Assembly (NCBI GenBank): GCA_027024125.1 | Contig: JALVSV010000216.1 | Location: forward strand, 1-5,498 | DNA: 5,498 nt | Origin: Methylothermaceae bacterium | GTDB lineage: Bacteria > Pseudomonadota > Gammaproteobacteria > Methylococcales > Methylothermaceae | Reading direction: 5' to 3' | Shown: in pieces, positions 1 through 5,498 of the stretch | How positions within the stretch are numbered: the stretch's first letter is position 1 | How the letters are laid out: the number at the start of each line of letters is the position of its first letter | Notes under the pieces: generated by a model | Database searches by the model: none | Seen by the model: only the letters and a program-made list of their open reading frames with translations | Told to the model about the DNA's origin: nothing | Made by a program: the position numbers and the translations under genes

Positions 1-39
1 GTGTTATAGCCATCCATGGCTGAATTTCCTATGGGTCGT

Positions 40-351
40 TCACTCGATATCGACAGATCCCTGATTGGCCTTGGTGCTACCCAGCCCAGTGCTGATGGCC
101 AGGTTGGCCGCGTTCTGTACCGTCGATTTGTTGGTGATCGTGGAATTCTTCACAGTCGAACCCTTGATCTTGACACTGCCCTGATTGGCTTCGGCTTTTC
201 CCAAGCCAGTACTGATGGCCAGGTTGGCTGCGTTCTTCACCGTTGATTTGTTGGTGATGGTGGATCCTTCGATCTTCGACCCAGCCGCCATGGCCCCTGC
301 AGTCATGCCCATACCCAGTGCCAAAGCCAAAACTGTCATTGATGTTTTCAT
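40..351 (-). CDS. Small secreted protein with duplicated 40-residue repeat
   Basis: This encodes a 103-residue protein. Residues 1-22 form a Sec signal peptide (Lys at position 2, then a hydrophobic Leu/Ala/Met core) with a likely signal peptidase I site after Ala-Met-Ala. The mature part, about 81 residues, is rich in Ser, Thr, Asn, Lys, Gly and Ala and has no Cys. Residues 30-69 and 70-103 are two copies of one unit built around STITNKSTV, NAANLAISTGLG and ANQGSV. The second copy lacks the last six residues and ends at the stop codon. The start is supported by an AAGAGG ribosome binding site (361-366) nine bases upstream. Short alternating polar/hydrophobic repeats with conserved Asn, Gln and Gly suggest stacked beta-strands, as in beta-solenoid or functional-amyloid subunits, but the curlin consensus is not met. 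I do not recognise a named family, so the function is unknown. An exported or surface structural role is an inference. Confidence 0.8.
   Translation of the reverse strand: MKTSMTVLALALGMGMTAGAMAAGSKIEGSTITNKSTVKNAANLAISTGLGKAEANQGSVKIKGSTVKNSTITNKSTVQNAANLAISTGLGSTKANQGSVDIE
43..264 (-). repeat. 120-bp tandem repeat inside the small secreted protein gene
   Basis: Two head-to-tail copies lie in the coding sequence: 145-264 (complete, 120 bp, 40 codons) and 43-144 (102 bp, 34 codons). Aligned by eye over the shared 102 bp they agree at about 80 percent of positions. The best-kept stretches encode STITNKSTV and the NAANLAISTGLG core. The period is a multiple of three, so the reading frame is kept. 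This is a tandem gene-internal duplication, not a mobile repeat. Confidence 0.85.
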
Positions 352-546
352 TGTTCGTTACCTCTTGAAAAATTAATCTAGAAAGCCAGTGTCAATGTAA
401 TTATCAACACTCAACCACTGTACACGGACATGCGAAGAAAAATTTGCCACATACCGCATAAAAATATATAGCACCTAAATTCTGCAGAAGCACTATGAGC
501 AGCTATTTTTCACTGATTCCCGAACTTAGCTTAATCATACCTTCTC
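352..546. other. AT-rich intergenic region upstream of the small secreted protein gene
   Basis: No coding sequence is supported here. It should contain the minus-strand promoter of the repeat protein. On the minus strand a perfect TTGACA lies at 390-395, but no convincing -10 hexamer follows at 16-18 bp. A second possibility is an extended -10-like TGCTATAT around 467-474, with a poor -35. Neither is strong enough to annotate as a promoter. The stretch 456-480 is markedly AT-rich. The 10-mer AAAATTTGCC occurs at 439-448 and again at 557-566. Confidence 0.4.
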
Positions 547-1319
547 TTACTCAGGGAAAATTTGCCCCATGCATTTGCATTCTGGGTTGTCTGATCTCGA
601 TTTTCGTACGAACGTTTTGGTCTGTCCTGATTTAGGTAAAACCGTTCCTTTGCCTATCGTTGCAGACACAAAGATCATCTTGTTTTCAAGCCTCTGACTC
701 AGAAGGGTACCTGTGAAAAAATCTACTGTCAGCCCGGATGATCAGCTGGCAGAGCTTTGGCAATCGGGCGCAGCCAATTGCTTCACGAATGCCACCACAC
801 CTTTGCTGGTGTCGGTGTCCCCGGACCGGAACCATCCCTGAAGAATCCCTTTGGTTTGTACACAAAGGGAAGGATCGGATGTTAGGTGCGAGTGATACCC
901 GTCACACCGTGTCGTCAACCGGAATCCACTCCCAACCCAGGACCACGTCATCTAAACACGTAAACGACTGATTGAAGGGGCGGGTCGTCTGAATAGATGA
1001 CGGAGCCCTGACTCCCAACCGATAAACTCGCCTCAAAATACCATCCACCCATAGCGGTACTATTCTTGATACTACAGCTCCCCCCTACAGACCCATCACA
1101 ATCAGAAACACCATATCCATCAGCTGATAAGTGGCAAAGGACCCTCGGTCATGATCCACGTGCTGATGGAATAAATCGCCAAAAAACCAATTGGTCCAGG
1201 AACCGGATCACCGGTATCAGTCCCGCCTGGCTGCTCAGGTGCTTGCCACCTTGCAGATACCGGACTTTCAGCGATTTGGAACATGCGGAAGGGGCTTTTT
1301 GTGTGGTACGCTTGCTCAT
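547..1319 (-). pseudogene. Decayed IS1380-family transposase remnant
   Basis: Read on the minus strand, several frames together give a transposase. Frame 1 starts at ATG 1319-1317, eleven bases after AGGAG. It encodes 56 residues, including GGKHLSSQAGLIPVIRFLDQL, to a stop at 1149. At the A6 run 1181-1186 the match moves to another frame: FFGDLFHQHVDHDRGSFATY, then MDMVFLIVMGL, a TAG at 1085-1087, then SRIVPLWVDGILRRVYRLG. The match moves again at about 905-950 to GILQGWFRSGDTDTSKG and VVAFVKQL. It shifts back to ARLPKLCQLIIRADSRFF, then once more near 715-721 to TGTLLSQRLEN. Order and spacing fit IS1380-type DDE transposases as I remember them: an N-terminal GLIP block, the HGW-RSG-T block and RADSGFF with the second catalytic Asp. 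The region around the first catalytic Asp is missing, RADSG reads RADSR, and the total is about 770 bp against some 1.3 kb for an intact gene. It is certainly non-functional. The sequence from about 547 to 670 matches nothing I can name. Confidence 0.78.
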
Positions 1320-1511
1320 GGAAAAGGAGACTCCTGAAAAATTGATTGTTTCAATATATAACTCATTGAGAAGTTTACCTTTTCCACCCCCCTGACAAAC
1401 TTCCTCTGCAAGATGTAGGACATAAAAAGTATTCCCTTTTCCGGTTGATCCATTACCACCTTACAAACCTAGAGAGTCTTGGAAGGCCGACCAAAATTCT
1501 GGGATAAAAAA

Positions 1512-1539
1512 GTGAAGTGGGTCCGTCTAAAGTTATAAT
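1512..1539 (+). promoter_or_regulatory. Candidate sigma70-type promoter of the caspase-like gene
   Basis: A perfect -10 hexamer TATAAT lies at 1534-1539. The best partner is a weak -35, GTGAAG at 1512-1517 (three of six consensus bases), with a 16-bp spacer. Transcription would begin near 1546, leaving a leader of about 16 nt that contains the GGAG ribosome binding site. No operator-like palindrome or riboswitch is apparent between 1320 and 1511. Confidence 0.45.
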
Positions 1540-1550
1540 GAAGCAGCAAC

Positions 1551-1554
1551 GGAG
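1551..1554 (+). promoter_or_regulatory. Ribosome binding site that decides the start of the caspase-like gene
   Basis: GGAG lies seven bases before ATG 1562-1564. Two in-frame starts further upstream (GTG 1517 and ATG 1538) have no comparable site and fall on or before the TATAAT box. They would also put 15 or 8 extra residues, including charged ones, ahead of the signal peptide. ATG 1562 is therefore preferred. Confidence 0.7.
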
Positions 1555-1561
1555 TCCGGCT

Positions 1562-4387
1562 ATGAACCGCGCAAGCCCGAATTTGAATTCTTTTTCCCTG
1601 GTTTTTGTTCTGATGATTCTGATCACAGGCTGTGCTTCCTCTCCGGTCGGCCAAGACACGGCCATACAACCGGATCAGGTCGACAAGCTCTATGTAGTGG
1701 ATTGCCTGCTACCTGCCCAGGTACGCAAGCTGGGTCAACACTTTACATACCTGGCGGCCAGAAGGCCCATAAGGACTACAGCCATCGACTGCGAAATCCG
1801 GGGGGGTGAGTATGTCGCTTACGACCGAAGCAACTATGCCACGGCGCTCAAGGTATGGCTTCCCAAGGCCAAAGAGGGTGATCCGAAAGCTCAAACCTAT
1901 GTCGGAGAAATCTTCGAGAAGGGTCACGGTATTCCTCCGGACTATGAAGCCGCAGCCCAATGGTATCGCAAGGCAGCCGATCAGGGTTATGCCCCTGCGA
2001 TGATCAACCTGGGCTTTCTCTATGAAAAAGGCCTCGGCGTTCCCCGGGAACCGGTGACGGCCCTCAACTGGTACCGGAGAGCGTCCGGGCTGGATAAAAC
2101 GGACATCGCTTTCGCCGCATCGGTAGCCGTATACAACAGCAAGATGGACGCTCTACGACAGGAAGCCGCACATTACCGCCAGGAAGCTGCTGATCTTAGG
2201 TCACAACTGGCCGCTCTGAAAAGAGAACAACGGGAAACCGCCAGTTTTCTGAAGAAATACCGGGCTCAGGTCGAAGCAAGCAGGCGCGAAATACGCCGGC
2301 TCAGGAAACTATTAACTGAGCGCCCGTCAGACGCCGGCTCAAGCCAGAATCCGGAACTGCAACGAAAACTGGAACAGCAGTTGGCCAAATTAAAGGAAAA
2401 ACAGCAGATGGTCTCCCTGCTGGAAAAGGAACTGAGGGTGCAAGGCCAGAAACTGGCTTCCCTGGAGCAAGACAGTTCACATGCACTTCAAGAAAAAGAA
2501 TTGCAAATCCAGAAACTGGAGACCGAACTGGCCCAGCGCAATCAAGCCCTGTTGGTATTGCGTCAACAGCTCTCTGACAGCCAGGAAAGGCTTAAATCCC
2601 TCCGGCACCAGATAGCAGGAGACAATCAAACACTCCAAAGCCAGGTAAACCGGCTGCATGAACTGGAGCAAGTCCTTGCCGAAAAGGAACGCACCGGAAC
2701 CGCCTCACGCGAAGAGCTGGACCGGCTGAAAACCCAGTTACAACAGAAACAGGAGGCCATCCAAAGGCAACGGGCCGCCCTGGCCGAGAATGAAGTGGCA
2801 TTGAAGGCGCTCATCGCCAAGAACCAAACCCTTGCCAAAACCCTGGCGGAACGGGAGCTTCAAGTGAAATCCTTGCAGGAGAGCCTGGAGGGAACCGAAC
2901 AAATAGTGGAGGTCCAGGAAAATCGGCTCAAAAGCCTGGAATCGGAACTTGCCAGGCGTAATCAGTCCCTGCTACACCTGAACGAGCAACTGGCCGCGGC
3001 GAATCAGGCACTCCAGTCCCAGCAAAAGGCGCTTCAATCCCTTGAACGTGAACTGGCTCAAAAAAAGGCCGCAGGCTCTGGCAGCCAAACGGAAATGGCA
3101 CTTATCTCTTCCCAGCTCAAAGCCAAAGAATCTGAAATCCAACACCAACAGGAAACCATCCGCAAACTTGAAGCCAAACTGAACCAACTTCAGCAACAGA
3201 TGCCGGAAAAAAAACCGGAAGCAGGTTTGGTGGCCAGAACCCAGACACCCAAGTCAGGGGATCTGTGGATCGAAATTATCGATCCGCCACTACGGCCTCA
3301 ACGGGGTGAATTGATGGTGGTGACCAGGGGACTGGTCGAAGCCCGGACCATCGTCGGGAAAATCCATGCTTCAGATCCCTTGCTTGCCTTCATCGTCAAC
3401 GACCAGGACTTTATTCCCGACATCGAAGGCAACTTCAAAGTGAAGGTGGCCTTGAAAGGCCAAAAAACGCCGGTACGTATGACGGCAATCGACAAGCAAA
3501 GCCGGCGAACCGAACTGGAGTTCATGATCCTGCGGGAACAAGCCGAAGGTGGTTCAGTCATGGTGGACGTGGGAGATCAACCAACCACTCCCGATCTAAG
3601 CAGAATTCTATCAAGGAAAATCTTTGGTCAATATCACGCATTGATCATCGGCAACAACGCTTATCGATATCTTCCCACTCTGGATACGCCCATCAATGAT
3701 GCTCAAGGACTGGCGAACATCCTACGCGAACGTTATGGCTTTAAAACAAAGGTACTGACCAATGCGACCCGCTACGACATCCTCAAGGCGCTCAACGAAT
3801 ACCGAAAGAAGCTGACCGAGCATGACAATTTCCTCATCTATTACGCAGGGCATGGCACCATGGAAGAAGTCACCCGCCGGGGATTCTGGCTTCCGGTGGA
3901 TGCGGAACTGGAAAACACCGCCAACTGGATCTCGAATCAGGACATCACCGATCTTTTGCGCATCATGGCCGCTGCGCATGTGATGGTGATCGCTGATTCT
4001 TGTTATTCGGGAGCACTGACCCGCAGTTCAGTTGCCCGCCTGGAAACAGGAATGACCCCGGAAAAAAAGGCCGAATGGATAAAGTTGATGCTCAAGGCCC
4101 GTTCTCGAATGGCCCTGACTTCAGGTGGTCTCAACCCCGTCCTGGACGGCGGAGCGCAGGGACATTCAGTATTCGCGAACGCCTTGATCAAGGCACTGGG
4201 AAAGAACCGCGGAATCCTGGAGTCCTTCCGGCTTTATACCGAAGTGTCCGCCCTGGTTGCCCACGCAGCCAGGGAACAGGACTTCCACCAGGTTCCTGAA
4301 TTTGCTCCCATACGCCATGGGGGTCATGAAGCCGGCGAATTCTTCTTCGTACCCAATGCTAAAGGCGATATGCAGGCTGGGATTTAG
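1562..4387 (+). CDS. Caspase-like (peptidase C14) lipoprotein with Sel1 repeats and long coiled coil
   Basis: This encodes a 941-residue protein. A lipoprotein signal peptide ends in the lipobox ITG-Cys24. Residues 40-100 form a conserved-looking module with Cys48 and Cys77 and an RGGEYVAYDR stretch. Residues 108-178 hold two Sel1-type repeats (GHGIPPDYEAAAQWYRKAA, then GLGVPREPVTALNWYRRA). Residues 194-548 are almost unbroken Leu/Gln/Glu/Lys heptads, that is, a long coiled coil. Residues 568-659 (from LWIEI) look beta-rich. Residues 688-890 are a caspase-like domain: HALIIGNNAY, YYAGHG with catalytic His764, DSCYSG with nucleophile Cys814, TSGG at 853 and GHSVF at 867. Both catalytic residues are intact, so cysteine protease activity is plausible. 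Bacterial members of this clan usually cleave after basic or acidic residues; which applies here cannot be told. The protein should be lipid-anchored in the envelope, with Sel1 repeats and coiled coil serving partner binding or oligomerisation. No operon partner is seen; the next gene is convergent. The substrate is unknown. Confidence 0.92.
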   Translation: MNRASPNLNSFSLVFVLMILITGCASSPVGQDTAIQPDQVDKLYVVDCLLPAQVRKLGQHFTYLAARRPIRTTAIDCEIRGGEYVAYDRSNYATALKVWLPKAKEGDPKAQTYVGEIFEKGHGIPPDYEAAAQWYRKAADQGYAPAMINLGFLYEKGLGVPREPVTALNWYRRASGLDKTDIAFAASVAVYNSKMDALRQEAAHYRQEAADLRSQLAALKREQRETASFLKKYRAQVEASRREIRRLRKLLTERPSDAGSSQNPELQRKLEQQLAKLKEKQQMVSLLEKELRVQGQKLASLEQDSSHALQEKELQIQKLETELAQRNQALLVLRQQLSDSQERLKSLRHQIAGDNQTLQSQVNRLHELEQVLAEKERTGTASREELDRLKTQLQQKQEAIQRQRAALAENEVALKALIAKNQTLAKTLAERELQVKSLQESLEGTEQIVEVQENRLKSLESELARRNQSLLHLNEQLAAANQALQSQQKALQSLERELAQKKAAGSGSQTEMALISSQLKAKESEIQHQQETIRKLEAKLNQLQQQMPEKKPEAGLVARTQTPKSGDLWIEIIDPPLRPQRGELMVVTRGLVEARTIVGKIHASDPLLAFIVNDQDFIPDIEGNFKVKVALKGQKTPVRMTAIDKQSRRTELEFMILREQAEGGSVMVDVGDQPTTPDLSRILSRKIFGQYHALIIGNNAYRYLPTLDTPINDAQGLANILRERYGFKTKVLTNATRYDILKALNEYRKKLTEHDNFLIYYAGHGTMEEVTRRGFWLPVDAELENTANWISNQDITDLLRIMAAAHVMVIADSCYSGALTRSSVARLETGMTPEKKAEWIKLMLKARSRMALTSGGLNPVLDGGAQGHSVFANALIKALGKNRGILESFRLYTEVSALVAHAAREQDFHQVPEFAPIRHGGHEAGEFFFVPNAKGDMQAGI

Positions 4388-4449
4388 CCGTTACATACAT
4401 AGGCTCAGTCACTCGGTCCAAACCCCAATCAGAGAAATACAGTTCCCTG

Positions 4450-4471
4450 TCCCCCGCCACAAGGCGGGGGA
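4450..4471. terminator. Hairpin between convergent genes, candidate bidirectional terminator
   Basis: The stem CCCCCGCC (4451-4458) pairs perfectly with GGCGGGGG (4463-4470) around an ACAA loop. An outer T-A pair (4450/4471) makes nine pairs. It lies 62 bp past the caspase-like stop and 11 bp past the stop of the barrel gene, which is a position expected of a shared terminator. The T-tract is poor: only ATTTGT follows on the plus strand and none on the minus strand. It may therefore be a weak terminator, an mRNA 3'-end stabiliser, or a palindrome left by a mobile element. Confidence 0.5.
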
Positions 4472-4482
4472 TTTGTCAGTCA

Positions 4483-5498
4483 TTAAAACTGAATCCGTCC
4501 ACCAAAAGTAATTCGATGACTGGCCACACGGTCGTACCCCACGAGTGCCTCATACCCTACGAAGGCCGAAATTCCATGGGCCAGAGTGGCTGTCAGATTC
4601 CCCCCCAAGAGGGCATAATCCCTGTCTGGATTGGGAACATAGATGGAAAATTGCTGCGCTGCCGGATCCCCCACGAAACTCGCCTTGATGGAGCGACTGG
4701 GATCACGGAATTCATGATGCCACTCTCCACGCACCTGTGGTACCAGGACACCCCACGGTAAACTGAGGGAATAGGAAGCCTGGCCGCCAACGATACTTTT
4801 CATCGATTCGATGTCCTGATCGTCGAAGCGTAAGGCCCAACCAAAGCCACCATTTTCCTTATAGTCGTCTATGTTCAGCTTCAGGTAGCTGAAACGGGCG
4901 TAAGGGGTGAAAGAAAGGGCGCGCCAGTGAAGATCGTACCCGGTACTCAAGGTGACGCCCCATTGCTGACCGTTTGTGTCACCCCTGGCTTTGGTGTTGA
5001 CAAAATCCTGTTTGTCCGGATCGCTGGAGGTGGTCAAGGCATAGCTGATCTTGCGGGTCGTGTCGAAATTCAGATGCCCATAGGTCGCCAAAAGATCGAT
5101 ATAGAGGTTTTCGATCGGGTAGTAGGAACCATAAATGGAACCGATATAAGAATCATTTTCAGATTTCCCGCCATTATTCTTGAAATCGTTATCGGAATTG
5201 ATATAGGTGAAGGCCGCGCCCAAGACAAGAGATTCGAGAACCTGGTAATCCGCGCCCGCGGTAAAACTCCAGTTGTCGAAATTGAAACCCTTGATATCCC
5301 GGGTGGAATCCACTTCACCCAGATGATAGCTACCATTGAGCCAGATCCCAAGCTTTCCGAATGCGTCACTGCCGGCATTCCCTCCCCGCAGGGGCTGGCC
5401 ATCCTTATACAACTGGATACCAGCGAAGCGGATGGTGTCAAGACCGGCGTGAAGCGTCTGCAATCGCCCGAGAATCGAGGTATTGACGACACTTATGT
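4483..5498 (-). CDS. Autotransporter-type outer-membrane beta-barrel protein, C-terminal part
   Basis: The frame stays open to the right edge, giving 337 complete codons plus a TAA stop. The N-terminus, with any signal peptide and passenger, lies outside the window. The first codons (SVVNTSILGRL) continue upstream, so the TTG at 5461-5463 is not the real start. From about visible residue 50 (KLGIWLNGSY) the protein is a run of amphipathic beta-strands with aromatic girdle residues and Asn/Asp/Gly turns, for example WSFTAGADYQV, LVLGAAFTYI, YIGSIYGSYYP, FTPYARFSYLKL and GGQASYSLSLPWG. The final strand, HRITFGGRIQF, ends in Phe, the BAM-recognition signature. About 285 residues fits the 12-stranded autotransporter domain (type V secretion, PF03797-like). 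It would sit in the outer membrane and export or display an unseen passenger. The gene converges on the caspase-like gene and is not co-transcribed with it. The passenger type cannot be inferred. Confidence 0.88.
   Translation of the reverse strand, partial: ISVVNTSILGRLQTLHAGLDTIRFAGIQLYKDGQPLRGGNAGSDAFGKLGIWLNGSYHLGEVDSTRDIKGFNFDNWSFTAGADYQVLESLVLGAAFTYINSDNDFKNNGGKSENDSYIGSIYGSYYPIENLYIDLLATYGHLNFDTTRKISYALTTSSDPDKQDFVNTKARGDTNGQQWGVTLSTGYDLHWRALSFTPYARFSYLKLNIDDYKENGGFGWALRFDDQDIESMKSIVGGQASYSLSLPWGVLVPQVRGEWHHEFRDPSRSIKASFVGDPAAQQFSIYVPNPDRDYALLGGNLTATLAHGISAFVGYEALVGYDRVASHRITFGGRIQF

Noticed and set aside
11..24. AGCCAT/ATGGCT inverted repeat past the stop of the small secreted protein gene
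   Set aside because: The two-base loop and lack of a T-tract make it a poor terminator.
603..612. Palindrome TTCGTACGAA as a possible operator
   Set aside because: It is a single copy within the transposase remnant, with no promoter next to it.
713..841. A plus-strand GTG frame of 42 residues beginning VKKSTVS, reminiscent of an IS110 transposase N-terminus
   Set aside because: It is antisense to the better-supported IS1380 blocks, no IS110 DEDD or following motif appears, and it stops after 42 codons.
846..870. Inverted repeat TCCCTTTG ... CAAAGGGA with a nine-base spacer
   Set aside because: It lies inside the decayed transposase, with no T-tract and no neighbouring gene end; probably incidental.
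742..951. A minus-strand 69-residue frame as an independent gene
   Set aside because: Its second half is the GWFRSGDTDTSKG block of the decayed transposase, which continues in another frame on either side.
1181..1190. Programmed ribosomal frameshift at the T6 run in the transposase
   Set aside because: The shift required is +1, not the -1 usual for IS slippery runs, and further frameshifts, a stop and a deletion downstream show plain decay.
1066..1395. A plus-strand 109-residue frame
   Set aside because: It lies antisense to the transposase N-terminal blocks, has no ribosome binding site and has a low-quality, Pro/Arg/Ser-rich composition.
2301..4299. Several overlapping frames on both strands within the caspase-like gene
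   Set aside because: They are shadows of a strongly supported long coding frame; none has a ribosome binding site plus a recognisable motif.
5070..5492. A 140-residue minus-strand frame overlapping the barrel gene
   Set aside because: It is out of frame with the clear beta-barrel sequence and is Ser/Ile/Arg-rich with no domain pattern.

Overview
The window comes from a Gram-negative bacterium, most likely a proteobacterium and plausibly a gammaproteobacterium. The grounds are a lipobox lipoprotein, a Sec-exported small protein and an autotransporter-type outer-membrane barrel ending in the aromatic residue used for BAM recognition. The exact lineage cannot be read from the sequence. No tRNA, rRNA or CRISPR array was seen.

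Layout, left to right. (1) On the minus strand, 40-351 encodes a 103-residue secreted protein made almost entirely of a duplicated 40-residue repeat. (2) About 1.2 kb without an intact gene follows. Its main content is a heavily decayed minus-strand transposase that I assign to the IS1380 family (547-1319). It is recognisable only when several frames are read together: an intact N-terminus, a frameshift, an in-frame stop, loss of the first catalytic region, and two more frameshifts. (3) A perfect TATAAT at 1534-1539 and a GGAG ribosome binding site lead into a plus-strand gene (1562-4387). It encodes a 941-residue lipoprotein with a conserved N-terminal module, two Sel1 repeats, about 350 residues of coiled coil, a beta-rich linker and a C-terminal caspase-like (peptidase C14) domain with an intact His/Cys pair. 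(4) A 95-bp convergent spacer carries a strong GC-rich hairpin. (5) On the minus strand, 4483-5498 is the C-terminal part of an autotransporter beta-barrel protein that continues past the right edge.

All three real genes encode envelope or secreted products: a periplasm-facing or surface lipoprotein protease, an outer-membrane translocator/barrel, and a small repetitive exported protein. They are not an operon, since the strands are minus, plus, minus. Their co-location suggests an envelope or surface module, but no functional link is proven. The most interesting item is the caspase lipoprotein, whose C14 protease head sits on a long coiled-coil stalk with Sel1 repeats at its base. The most hidden one is the fossil transposase.
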